Shown piece by piece: positions 12,301-22,599 of a stretch of 64,000 bases of DNA; positions within the stretch are counted from its first letter, which is position 1; every line of letters starts with the position of its first letter. A model generated the notes under the pieces. The model was not told the origin of the DNA. It made no database searches and saw only the letters and a list, made by a program, of their open reading frames with translations. The DNA is from Argopecten irradians (lineage: Eukaryota > Mollusca > Bivalvia > Pectinida > Pectinidae). Both the position numbers and the translations under genes were made by a program. Location: positions 8,370,383-8,434,382 of the forward strand of contig NC_091139.1 of the NCBI RefSeq assembly GCF_041381155.1, in the 5' to 3' direction.

Positions 12301-15008
12301 CGACCCTTAGAAATTTGTGCCAAGGTCCCTGTGTGAAAATCTGTTACATGTGTTAAAGTTATTGCTTGAAAATTAAGCATGACAGAAAAAAATGCATGCC
12401 AGGTAGTACCATGTATTACTTATTTTATCAATAAACTGAAAACAATTCACCTTAACTCTGCTGTGATTTGGCTCTCCTATCTGAAAAAGTAAAACAAAAA
12501 CATACTTGAAGCTTAAGTATATATAACACACATGTATTCTGGACAGGGTTCAAAATTTACACTCGCCAAATGGCCAAATGCAAGTTGATTTTTGAATTGT
12601 CGAGTTGAAAAATATTTCACTTGCAATTTTTTGCAAGCGGGTGTATCAGTTGTTATTCTCAATATATAGTTAGAGAACCAGATGTCCAAACACGGTAACA
12701 TACGGACCTTGAGACAGTGACTTATTTCAGTTGTTATTCTCAATATATAGTCAGAGAACCAGATGTCCAAACACGGTAACATACGGACCTTGAGACAGTG
12801 ACTTATTTCATGTCATTTAGTCTACTTTTAATACTATCATGCATTCCTGCTGTTCATTATGTGAGCTTAGACAAAAGCAAGTGATACTTTTATCATATGT
12901 AACTAGTTTTCATTTGCACAAAGTGTCACATGCTGAAAATAAATACACTACAATGACACTAAAAAATTTACTTTCAAAGCAGCAGGCTAATTTCTGGTTT
13001 GGCAAGATGAAATTTTACCAACTTGCCGAAAATGGATAGTGGCTTAATTAAAAATTAAATTCTACCCCAGCTGGACAGGGATGATCCTCATGCAGTAATC
13101 ATGGGATATATAGCTTAGGTCATACAAAAAAATATTTGTGATTCCGGAAACCTGACCGACCCTATAAAATCAGTGCCGGCTCAAAAATGTTTTATCAGTT
13201 TTGCCCAATAGCAAACAAATAACAACCCTAATTTTTTTTTTTTTTTTTTTTTTTTGCACAAAATCAAGAATTTTAATTAGTAAAAATTCTGTAAATATAA
13301 GACACCAATAATCTACTGGGAATCAAATCCATAGTTATATAAGGTTGAATAAAGCCTATTTCATTTTTTCTGTGCAAGAAACTGAGATTAAGGGAAAAAA
13401 TATTTCAAAAAAAGAAAAAAAACAAATCCCTACCTACCGACCTTTCATGTTTAGAGGGTGTTACCAGAAACAAGAATATTTTTTGTTTGGCCTTAATTGT
13501 CAATCCTGGGTCTGGCCGTGCTTTTATGCTCCACTTACAGTTATGTTATAACATGATACAGAACCATTAAACTCTTCTGTTTTTAGTAAATGTAAGAGGA
13601 ATACACAACTAGACAGCTGGAATTATATCAATGAATTTTAAAAACTAGCCGGAATGTAATGGACGTCTGACTAAGCTTTCTGGTCATGGGTGATTGACAC
13701 AATCCAAAACCATCATAGAACAAATCAAATAATTGACATTCAGTGAAATGGATTTGCTAATTAAATGAAACAATTACAGAATGACGAACCAATCTTAGCA
13801 TACATTATCCAACATGGTATATATGAAACATGATTGTGCCTCTGTCATATTTTTTATATGAATTACAAATGAACACAAATAACACAGTCTCAAACCCTGA
13901 AAAACAATTGAGATTATCAAACCGGTAGCGAAATATTATCAGGTACATTTCACTGGGTTGAAATCCACTGAATTTATTCGGAATAACTGGAATGTTCCAC
14001 TGAATAGGGCAGTTAAATTTTCTCCTTTCCTGTTTCAAAATTGGCAAGTTTGCCAACCCCTGTTTCAAGCATTGGTAGTACGCTTAGCAGGGTACATATG
14101 TAAATGAGAATTTGTAGGCTGTTGTATCTTTGACGGCAATTTAAGACTCAGCAAAAGGATTGAGTTAGGAAGACCATATAGGGAATTCATTGGAATGGAT
14201 CAGTCATTGGTTACCAGTGTAGCGGGATTGGACTGGGTCGATCATCGGTAAACAGGTAGCTCAGTCAGTAGAGTACTCGGTTAGTGTTCGGAGGGTCCCC
14301 GGTTCGGAGGGTCCTATTACAGAATTGTTGCCCAACTAAATAACCGACAGTGGTGGTGTTTGGAAGGGTCTCTTATGTCTTCGAGGGCGAAGACTTCCAG
14401 AAATGAGGGAGGAGTGTAGCGGGATTGGACTCAGTCAATCATCGGTGACCAGGTAGCTCAGCCGGTAGAACATTCGGCTAGTGTTTGGAGGGTCCCTAGT
14501 TCGAATCCCGGTCTGGCCACTACATTTTCTTCTTTCCTGTTACACCAGATAGCTCAATCGTTTGAGTATCTGACTGGTGTTCGGAGGTTTTGGGTTCGAA
14601 TCCTTGTCAGTCCATTACATTTCTCCTCTCCTGTTACATTAGTAAACATGTGATTTTACTACAAATCTTGTCTAAAGAAATATCAACAATACCCGTACGC
14701 GTACTCAGTAGGCCTATACTCAGCATGTGGTGAACCTAACTTATTAGCCACTTAATGTTACACTAGGCCTATATAGCTTAAGTGGGTCACTAGTGAATAC
14801 ATGGACCTAACAGTTAGCAGGTTAGGAGCCAAAATATAATTAGTCAATTTTATATAAATATAAAATATATGTAGCTTTCAAAATTCAGTAATATTCATAA
14901 ACATACACGTACCTCTTTTGATGAGAATTTTGTCCATATCAATAACTGAATGAACATAAAAACTGATGAAAAAATCAGTACAATTTTCAGAAATGCCCAT
15001 CTTTTCAT
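3382..15008 (-). CDS. FKTN: fukutin (ribitol-5-phosphate transferase), 8 coding exons
   Basis: Golgi type II enzyme. In vertebrates fukutin transfers ribitol-5-phosphate from CDP-ribitol to the core M3 O-mannose glycan of alpha-dystroglycan. Coding exons on the minus strand, by splice sites and phase: 15008-14913, 12480-12451, 12096-11914, 11482-11232, 10774-10512, 9508-9377, 9061-8937, 3598-3382 (TGA 3384-3382). The model gives about 432 residues; human has 461. Exon 1 begins [19 protein letters not shown], a basic residue pair then a signal anchor. Exon 3 has [13 protein letters not shown], exon 5 [10 protein letters not shown], exon 6 WYRQCDII and [12 protein letters not shown] with the DxD metal/nucleotide motif, exon 7 [17 protein letters not shown], exon 8 [10 protein letters not shown] and [10 protein letters not shown]. 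All match fukutin in order. Phases agree at every junction except inside exon 6, which is 132 nt where 134 is needed. The gene is head-to-head with the SLC35E1-like gene. Confidence 0.93.
3798..3944. mobile_element. CAGT-ended short inverted-repeat element
   Basis: In fukutin intron 7. The left end reads CAGTGGAACCGTTATAATCT and the right end, reverse-complemented, CAGTATACCACTGATAATCC, giving imperfect inverted termini around about 147 bp with no coding. CAGT termini are common in pogo/Tc1-like non-autonomous elements, but the flanks do not show a clean TA duplication, so the family is uncertain. Confidence 0.5.
3957..4173 (-). mobile_element. tRNA-derived SINE
   Basis: On the minus strand the head reads GTGGTGGCCGAGTGGTTAAG (A-box region, Leu/Ser-tRNA-like) and then GGTCGCGAGTTCGAATCCC (B box). 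A conserved body follows with CTCCGGCTTTCCTCCACC, and the tail has TTAATAGGACGTTAAAC. This layout of tRNA head plus conserved central domain is that of animal SINEs. The central part resembles what I recall of the bivalve MetaSINE group, unverified. It sits in fukutin intron 7 in the same orientation as the gene. Confidence 0.8.
4320..8904. repeat. 42-bp satellite-like array in fukutin intron 7
   Basis: Roughly 105-110 tandem units, each reading ATGATAACTTATTTCCTTAC then TTCAATCAGGGGACATAACT and AT. Because 42 is a multiple of 3 and the unit starts with ATG, open frames repeat [14 protein letters not shown]; these are by-products, not genes. The part from about 7250 to 8880 is nearly uniform. 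The part from about 4860 to 6600 has many truncated and frame-broken units. The main dimorphisms are CCTTAC/CATTAC and CAGGGG/CAAAGG. The array ends about 35 bases from the exon 7 donor. Confidence 0.95.
9377..9508 (-). CDS. FKTN: fukutin coding exon 6, catalytic DxD exon
   Basis: The acceptor is AG before GTTGGTATAGACAG and the donor is GTAAGT after TTTGGTAGA. Joined to exon 5 in phase 1 it opens with [10 protein letters not shown]. The catalytic [12 protein letters not shown] and [10 protein letters not shown] are read in a frame offset from that opening by two bases. A repeat copy at 9624-9672 retains two extra bases at this point and reads [15 protein letters not shown] in one frame. Either the assembly lost two bases in a GT-rich stretch, or this allele is damaged. 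Confidence 0.8.
9478..10072. repeat. minisatellite built from fukutin exon 6 and its acceptor
   Basis: About seven degenerate units on the plus strand combine CCCCACATCCTGGGTGTGTG, ATGATGTCACAC and either CTGTCTATACCAACCT or a direct run into ATTTTATAACTGTATACTAT. The segment TGATGATGTCACACTGTCTA plus TACCAACCT is, on the minus strand, the exon 6 acceptor and its first coding bases (GWYRQCDII). Three extra copies of that segment lie at 9517-9563, 9624-9672 and 9919-9969, so exon and acceptor were swept into the tandem amplification. Confidence 0.85.
10150..10205. mobile_element. fragment of dispersed ACCTG-ended element
   Basis: Reads ACCTGCCTCAGTGACCACCT followed by CTGTATAACGACCAC. This matches the reversed right end of the element at about 63239-63277 and the theme of the left end at 62779. 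It is in fukutin intron 5 and has no coding content. Confidence 0.5.
12451..12480 (-). CDS. FKTN: fukutin coding exon 2, a 30-bp microexon
   Basis: Ten codons ([10 protein letters not shown]) lie between an acceptor reading CTTTTTCAG and a donor reading GTGAATT, both introns in phase 0. Adding it gives the sequence [17 protein letters not shown], which fits the human stretch before the VFLIDP segment (W-R-A-V-K-K-F-I). Without it exons 1 and 3 still join in frame, so exon skipping would be silent in frame terms. Confidence 0.75.
12640..12806. repeat. 80-bp tandem duplication in fukutin intron 1
   Basis: Two nearly identical copies (about 12646-12725 and 12727-12806) share TCTCAATATATAGT, CAGATGTCCAAACACGGTAA and GACCTTGAGACAGTGACTTA; one base differs at TAGTTAGAG/TAGTCAGAG. 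The high identity suggests a recent duplication. A poly-T run of over 20 bases lies further along at about 13230-13254. Confidence 0.9.
14215..14645 (+). repeat. three tRNA-like SINE-head units in series
   Basis: Each unit has an A-box-like TAGCTCAGYCGGTAGA or TAGCTCAATCGTTTGAGT and, in two of them, a B box (GTTCGAATCC). Two units are preceded by the same leader, GTAGCGGGATTGGACT. Two are followed by tails such as TTTCCTGTTACAC and CTCTCCTGTTACATT. Internal tRNA pairing looks poor, so these are SINE remains rather than functional tRNA genes. They lie in fukutin intron 1. Confidence 0.6.
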
Positions 15009-15345
15009 CACGGTAGTGGTTTTGGATGGGCGCTGACATATTGCAGGACAGCAGAAAAAAAATAAACAAATTTAAAATTTATTCTATTGCATATAATGTA
15101 ATGTTATGAAATTTTCTTAGAAGCAAACATTGTATTGATTTAAATTGTTAGTCTGTTTCAATATTTTATTTCACTTGTATTTTGTTTATGTTCTCATTTC
15201 TACAAATCAACCTCGTCTGAATATTCACTGCGGGCTTAAAAATTCGTCGGCAACAACGTGGACACCTGACAGACTTCGGTGATGGGGAGACATATGTCCT
15301 GTGGATGAGGCAGTGATATTGTGTGGAGACACAAGCTTCTCCAAA
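15009..15345. promoter_or_regulatory. shared upstream region of fukutin and SLC35E1-like gene
   Basis: The two start codons (15008 minus, 15346 plus) are 337 bases apart and diverge, leaving no room for two separate large promoters. No clear TATA box stands at the expected place for either gene, and I cannot place transcription starts. The bidirectional role is inferred from geometry. Confidence 0.55.
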
Positions 15346-18300
15346 ATGGATAACGCATCCATGAGAGACGCGGTGAAGCTAATAGTGATATGCTTATTGT
15401 GGTATACCACGAGTTCGGGTGGGAATATTGTAGGGAAGCTTGTCCTGAACGAGTTTCCATACCCAATGACAGTGACTATGGTGCAATTGTTGTCGGGAGC
15501 TTTATACCTCAAACCGATCATAAATCTCTTGTCAGTTCCTGACAGCGGTAACGTGCCGCGCTATTACTATTGGACGATGATATTACCTCTAGCACTGGGC
15601 AAGTTCCTGGCCTCCGTTTCTTCACATATCAGTATTTGGAAAGTTTCAGTCTCTTATGCTCATACAGGTGATTTGCATGATTTCTTAATTAATGGATTGG
15701 GTTTTTTGTTACAACAGCATTTCTTTCAATACTGACAAATTTATTTATTTACAATACAAACATTTAACTCCACAGTCCAATACATGTATCTATCACATGC
15801 ACCTCGACCTGACAAATTCTAGTAGTACATGTATATACAATATATACCACTTCAAAAGGTTTTTCCCACTACAATGGTATAAAGACGTGTATAGTATATT
15901 GAGCCCAAATACATATTTTATGTATCATAATTTTAATATGATGACTTGGGTATTTTTAGACTGTCATAATTTATCAAAAGTTTAATCTACCAATTTGTGT
16001 TCATCATTTTCTTTCCTGTCTTCTCCACATATGACAGATTTGATGTAACTTTATTTATTCATGTATGGGGAGACAATATTTTCTTTTGATAGCACTGACA
16101 ATCAAAAACAGATTTCTGTAATAGTAATTCTACCTGAAGGCTCTGCATTCACTGTGAAAAAATTCATTACCATTTGTTGATAACAGTTTAAGTGTACGAT
16201 AATATTCTAGCAGTATGCCTTTGTAAATCTATATAACTAGGTGTGGTAAATTGCCAGAAGTTTCTCTTAAATCATTAGATGTGTCCGATTAATTAAAGCA
16301 TTGAAAACCAGAAGCATTGTATCAGTGTAGGGTTAGATATTAGTAATTAAAGAGCAATTTGATTTACAGCTCATTAGAGACTGGTTGATATTTTATAATT
16401 AAACAGTTTCTGTTTCTTCTTTTGCAGTAAAAGCTACTTTGCCCCTTTTTACTGTTTTATTATCAAGAATCATTCTTGGGGAGAAACAAACATTCCCAGT
16501 AAGTAATTAGAGTCATGGCATGTAAAATAATTTCTGACAACTTTTCTTATTACAAATATCAATGAAATTTTATTTAAATCATTTAAATTTTCATTTGTTG
16601 CCATAAACAATTCAATTTTCTTTTCCCACTTGAGAGTTTTAATTTGGTACATGTGACAATTGTTAGAAACAAAGGAAGAAAACATGTATGAAAATATAAT
16701 TTATATTTACTGGGAGAGATCAATTAGAACCTGGAATTTTGAGGTACTCATTAAAATGATGATGGATGATGTTTGTTACAGGTGTACCTTTCTCTAGTTC
16801 CAATCATCGGTGGAGTAATTATAGCAACTCTCACTGAACTCTCGTTCGACTATATTGGCCTGATCAGCGCTCTGTGTGCGACAGTTGGCTTTTCACTGCA
16901 GACTATATTCTCTAAAAAGGTAAGCATCATGCAACTTACATTACTGTATTACCACGATACTGCTGGAAAATGGCAGCCAAGCATCCGCCATCTTGGATTT
17001 CAATAGTTACCGCTATTTCTCAGAAATTACTGAAGGGATCTCTCTCAAATTCCATCTGTAGATTCCCCTTGGGCCCTATTTGTGCATAGTACCTTTTTGG
17101 ATTGATCGGTCGACAAGATGGCCAACCGCCTGCCATCTTGGATTTCATCGTTGAAGTTTGTTACCGCTATTTTTCAGAAAGTACTCAAGTGATCTGTGTC
17201 AAATTTTATATGTAGTATTTTTTAAAAAGTTGAAAAGCAGGGAAAAGATCCCTCTTTCCAATGTCAGACATAGATCATTCTTTCAAGTTTGGTGGGTGCC
17301 AAGATCCCTCTGGTTATTATAAAGAATTGGAAATCAATAAGATTTATTTTCAAATAATAAAGAATAGCTAGCAGTATAGGATAAGGAGAGACTTATTTGA
17401 ATTTTTATAATGTTAATAGCACCTGTTACCATTAGAAGCAGGTGGATGCCAGCTTAAATCATGCTTAGTGAATTCTAACATTCAGGAGCATAAAATCCAT
17501 TATATCTGACTACCGGTATGTATAATCCAAAGTGTCAGCTTAAAAGAAGACAAAGTGCAACTGTATTAAAAATAGAAAAAAACATTGTGCTATTTCATTT
17601 TTCCCTGTATGGGATATTTTTTATCGAATTTCGTCTTGTAAAAGTTTCCATGTATAATAAACAAGTCTTAACATTTAAATCTAAAGATAAGTATTACAAT
17701 AATACATGTACATAGTGTAAGCAACTGTAAAAAAAAGATACCTATAAGGACATTGTGCATTTCCATATTTTAATGAAAATACCTTGATGGAAACTGCCTT
17801 TGGTGATGAAATTTCCTGTACAGATTATACTTCGTATTGTTATATAATAAGCTATTGATCACTGCCAGGAATTCCAACAAAATATAGCCACTGGAATTTT
17901 ATACCATTACAAAACCCCTGCTAGTCAGCCTAGTCTTGTAGTTCATTTTATGTCTTTAATGATTTGAAAGTTAAACTAACAAGTGACACTTTATCTTGCA
18001 GTGTTTAAAAGAGACGGGGCTCCACCATCTACGGCTGTATGTAACCATCTGTCGCCTGGCTGCCGGTTGTTTCCTGCCCATGTGGGCCTTGTTTGATCTA
18101 CGCAGAATATATGCTCACCATGATTCAGTAAGTCTTCCATTATTAATGGCTGTCTTGTAAACTCATTGTTCGACTTAACATCCTGTTAGCGACCACGGTT
18201 GCTTAAAGACTGCCTCCCATGTATGCTATGTGTTGTGTGTGTGAATGTTGATTCTGTGAGAGGCTGAGGTATATTGGTGTTGTATCTCCTTGTGATAGAG

Positions 18301-19768
18301 GAATTCTCTCCATGTTTATAGTGCTATCACACTGAAGCGTACAGCCAAAGACACAGAACACCCTAACCCTTCCAGGTTTTGCCAATGGTAATTGCAACAA
18401 ACTACTAAAAAAATTCTGACCTGAAAATAGACTTTATGGTTTAATCGATAATATGAATTTAAGGCAAAGCCTCGAAAGACTGCAGCTACATGTAAATACA
18501 GGATTATAACCTCAGAACTTTACATGTGCATTTTTCTACGGGATTAACAGTGTTTAAACTTGTCATCCAGTCATTGAACTTTTCGTTGCACTTTAAATAC
18601 AATTCTTAAATCATTATTGACAGATATTTGGTGTCTAAGAATATCACTATTTATTACATTTTTCAGAGTGAAATGTAACGTTTTATGGTGAAAATATATG
18701 TGGTATTTTTCATCCGAGTGAAAATATCAGTTTTGATATTTTCACTCCATATTGACCAATCAGAGCAAATTTACTCAGTTACTCTCATATACATGTATGT
18801 TTATCATCCTAACAATATATTTGAAGGTTAACGAGGACAGGATGTTTTACTACCTATTCCTACTACTGGTCGATGGATTCTTCAGCATGTTACAGAATGT
18901 GTTCGCCTTCACCGTCATCGCTATGGTGGCTCCACTTAGTTACGCCGTCGCTAACGCCACAAAACGAATCATCATTATTGGGGCGTCGTTGTTCTTTCTA
19001 CGTAATCCTGTTACTCCTATGAACTTACTAGGAATGTCGGTCGCTGTGTTTGGTGTTCTTATGTATAATAAGGTAAGGAAGGCAATGGCATCAGAGGGTG
19101 TTTTTTTTTATATTTTTTTTTTTTTTACTTTTGATTTATGGTTCATTAAAACAAATTTAAGATATAATCATTTAATAGAAAGTTTAAGATTTGTAGTTTT
19201 GTTCAAGATTATCAAAAAAAAATAAAGAAATAAATTGAAAAGATTTTCTTAAAAAAAATTAAAGAAATAAATAAAAAAAGATTTCAAACAATATTTATCA
19301 AGTATTATTTTCCCATTGTAGTCATATATGATCATAGACTCAATTGAAAATTATAGAATGTGGGAGCAGGGGTGTATTTGTTGTGATCATATTTTACATC
19401 AAATTGTTAGAAAGGAGATACCTTCATCATATGAATGTGTGATTTTTTTTCTTCAGGTGAAATATGACCAGAATGTCGCGATGCGTCATGCAGCAACCCT
19501 GCCTCTAGTCAAAAGTACATCTAATTTGGAGGTGATGGACAAAAATCATGTATCATTATCATTACATCATTCCCAAAGTGCCTCGGATTTACAACTACAC
19601 TCCAACGGGGTGTCATCTAACTTAATGAACAACCACATACTGTTCAACAACAATCATTTCCAGACAAACCACGTGACTTTGATACCGGTGCAGGACACTG
19701 AACACAGCCAGTGGCAGCCAAACAGAGATCGTGGAAACGTACATTCCCGAATGGTCCATCATGTCTGA
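15346..19768 (+). CDS. SLC35E1: SLC35E1-like transporter, 6 coding exons
   Basis: A multi-pass transporter of the triose-phosphate translocator / nucleotide-sugar (SLC35) family; human SLC35E1 has no firmly established substrate. Coding exons: 15346-15667, 16428-16498, 16782-16919, 18002-18127, 18827-19072, 19457-19768 (TGA). All junctions are GT-AG and in phase, giving 404 residues against 410 in human. Exon 1 has [18 protein letters not shown] and [20 protein letters not shown]-type sequence. Exon 3 has [20 protein letters not shown] and [10 protein letters not shown]. Exon 5 has the family's [13 protein letters not shown] and [13 protein letters not shown]. Exon 6 is a polar, histidine- and serine-rich cytosolic tail that is poorly conserved. 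Start chosen: ATG 15346 (MDNASM); an in-frame GTG at 15301 is not a credible eukaryotic start. A second ATG six codons on is possible. Confidence 0.93.
15668..16427 (+). other. SLC35E1-like intron 1
   Basis: Donor GTGATTTGC, acceptor TTTTGCAG, phase 1. AT-rich with no repeat or nested gene that I could identify. Confidence 0.7.
16920..18001 (+). repeat. SLC35E1-like intron 3 with two diverged repeat units
   Basis: Within the intron, about 16970-17070 and 17120-17220 share GCCATCTTGGATTTCA, GTTACCGCTATTT, TCAGAAA and a following GTACTCAAGTGATCT or TTACTGAAGGGATCT. Two old copies of a dispersed repeat are therefore adjacent. The rest of the intron is AT-rich without recognisable content. Confidence 0.6.
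18128..18826 (+). other. SLC35E1-like intron 4
   Basis: Donor GTAAGTCTT, acceptor TTGAAG, phase 0. About 700 AT-rich bases with no recognisable repeat, RNA gene or nested coding segment. Confidence 0.6.
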
Positions 19769-19859
19769 TGATTCCTTGTGTGGCCAGTCTTCTTAAAATG
19801 TGATGTTGATTTCATATTATTTCATTTGTTTGGAGTAATTTACCATAGTTACTTTCACA

Positions 19860-20165
19860 AATTGATAATATTACTCCCATAAAATGATGAGGTAATTCTC
19901 ATAAACTGATGATGTAACACCCATTAACTGATGATGTTTCATAAACTGATGATGTTTCATAAACTGATGATATTTCATAAACCGATGATGTTACTCTCAT
20001 ATAATGATGATGTTACTCTCATAAACTGATGATGTAACACTCATAAACTGAACTCATAAACTGATGATGTTAGTTTCATATAATGATGATGTAACACTCA
20101 TAAACTGATGATGTAACGCTCATTAAACTGATAACACTCGTAAAATGATGATGTAACACTCAAAC
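19860..20165. repeat. irregular short tandem repeat (CATAAACTGATGATG)
   Basis: About 13 irregular units of roughly 16-25 bp share CATAAACTGATGATG followed by TAACACT, TTACTCT or TTT. Unit length varies because the second half comes and goes. It lies just past the SLC35E1-like stop, probably in the 3' UTR. Confidence 0.85.
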
Positions 20166-20630
20166 CAAAGACATCATCGAAAATGTTCACAATAGTATAT
20201 AACTCTGTAACACCAAAACATTTATAGGCGATTCAAGCACCATTCTTAATTAATCAATGCTGAATTCAAGATTTAAGATTTCTTCATTTCAACATGAAAA
20301 GTTCATTGTTTAGAGCTATTGAATGGGTTTAATGTCTTATATTTACAGTTTGCACTGACATAGACTCAATAACCATCTTTTCTAGTATTATCATTATCAG
20401 TGCATAATGTTAGCACAACACGCCAGCAATTCTATTGTTACGCGAATAGCCGATGGCGTAGCAACGTGGGATCATGACCCCACTTTTGGCGGGAACATAT
20501 GATTCCAATCAGCTGTTCAATCAAATTCGTTGACGATGAGGGGGGAGAAAAAAATGTGTATTTTAATAAAAAAAATATGCAACTGCTGCGGGAATTAATA
20601 ATATTCATTTACTTGAAAAACTGTAAAAAT

Positions 20631-20788
20631 AAGGAATATATGTTTATTTTGTTGAGGTTATGAGGGTATAATGATAATGGAGCCCGTGTAAATTTTATGT
20701 AACCCGGCTTTGCCGGGGTTACATAATTTACACTTGCTCCATTATCATTATACCCTCATAATCTCAACAAAATAAACATCTATTCCTT
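20631..20788. repeat. long near-perfect hairpin, arms about 75 bp
   Basis: The left arm starts AAGGAATATATGTTTATTTT and runs to ATGTAACCCGGC. The right arm starts GCCGGGGTTACATAATTTAC and runs to ATAAACATCTATTCCTT. The arms pair along almost their full length with a loop of a few bases. This is a foldback (MITE-like) structure; no target duplication could be fixed. Confidence 0.85.
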
Positions 20789-22264
20789 AAGTAAATACAT
20801 GTAATAATATATAATAATGAATCAACGGAAGGTCATAGTATATCACTAGCATTTCATGTAAATTATAGGTGTATATAAACTGATATATGATCTGCTGTCA
20901 TGAATACTTGGAATATACATGTTCGTTGTATATATCAAGGTTCTTAAGAGCCCCATAAACTTCCTGAAAATGATCATGAGATTTGACAGTATTTGTTATT
21001 TAAAGGAATCACATTTTTAAAATGTATTTCAAATGACTATTCATTGAGGACAGAAGTACATGTACGTTTTATGTAGTGAAATATGCTTTGTGACATATTG
21101 GAATCTCTTGGGATATATTGTTGAATTACAAAAATGTATTTATTTATCTACACAATTTTTCTAGTCAGATGATCTATGTAATGTTTACTTAGATAAACGG
21201 ATACAATATTACGAGTGCCATTGAATATCTTTACCTGGATCGACACTTCAATTTATTGACAATGACTTACTTGGTAAATCAACATTTTTCATCTATTTCT
21301 GAAAAACTTCTGGACTTATTATAAAATTTTACAATTAATGTTAGTAAAGAGAAATACGCTTTACGGGGTATTTTTAGGTCAAAGAGGTTAAATTCTTTTA
21401 TTATTTAAAAATCTTGAAGTAATATTAATGTTTTTGATTTCCTATTGCTTCACACAAGGTTGTTTTTAAAGCCTGAAACTTGGATGATTTTTGAGAGGCC
21501 TGATGAATTCAGGATTATCACCTTTGTTTTGTATTTCACTTTTGATAATCAGGTGATTGATGCAGGACCATGGGCCTTTTGTTATAGCCGTGTGTTCATA
21601 ATTATATATGTTCTACGGTAATCATTTAAATTCAGTGAAATCTTAATTCTTATAAATGCAGGATTCATAATTATCTGTTGATAAATGATCAAATTATATT
21701 TACTGTGATTTTTACCATATTTCTGTGGAGTGATAATGTATCGCCTATTGAATGCGGTTTATATTGTTTTATTTTACATAATCAATATTGAAGGTTATGT
21801 ATATGGAATTATTTTTTAAGAAATAAGAGCATGGTATATAGAGGCCCATATAGGCCTGTTGTTAATGTGTTTTCCTTAATGTTATAAATGTATGCAAGTT
21901 ATTTTTGCACCAGTAATTTAAAAAAATGACTCTTTTTATGCAAATAAATAGGCTATAGCTCGATAGGTTCAATATGAGAAGGACTTCTGGGACTTTCGCA
22001 CAATGTACAATTATTTTATGTGATACTTTTTTATCAACGTGAAATAAAAGTAATTTATATTAAAGTCAGAAAGGAAGAAAATGTTTGTCAAACAGTTTCA
22101 TTTCATAGGCCAAAAATTGCATGCTGATTTATCATCAGATTTTCTGTAATATTTGGTATGTGATATTTGTTCAATAAATACTTATTTATTTATTTATTTG
22201 TTTTGTATCTTTGGCTTGTATAAATTTCACAAAATTACTTTAAAATTTGCCTACACTTGGTTGA

Positions 22265-22590
22265 GTACATATTGAAGACAGATTTGATCACTTCATTGGC
22301 TGGACTTGTATACAGGTTTGACTTCTTCATTAGTTGGGCTTGTAGATAGGTTTGATCGCTTCATTGTAGGCAGGTTTGACGGTTTTAACGATTGACCTTT
22401 TAGGCAGGTTTGACTTCTTCATTGGTTCATTGGTTTATCTTGTATATAGGTTTGACCACTTCAATGGATGGTTTTGTATACAGGCTAGACTTCATTGTGC
22501 CTTCAACATGTTTATTGGCTGGTTTTGAATACAGGTTTGACCTTTCAGACAGTTTCATTGGCTGGCCTTTCAGACATGTTTGACCACTTC
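22265..22590. repeat. degenerate tandem repeat (GGTTTGACnnCTTCATTGG)
   Basis: Around eight irregular units of about 33-45 bp combine AGGTTTGAC or AGGTTTGATC, CTTCATTGGCTGG and TTGTATACAG. The divergence between units suggests an old array. Confidence 0.75.
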
Positions 22591-22599
22591 ATTGGCTGG

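Larger units (their letters stand above)
19769..22185 (+). other. downstream of SLC35E1-like gene, probable long 3' UTR
   Basis: AT-rich DNA with candidate polyadenylation hexamers in GTGAAATAAAAG (about 22040) and TTCAATAAATAC (about 22173). The stretch also holds the short tandem repeat at 19860-20165 and the hairpin at 20631-20788, either of which may be transcribed. Where the transcript ends is not settled by sequence alone. Confidence 0.4.

Noticed and set aside
14430-14640. Functional tRNA genes
   Set aside because: A- and B-box-like motifs are present, but acceptor and anticodon stems do not pair convincingly and the units share SINE-like leaders and tails.
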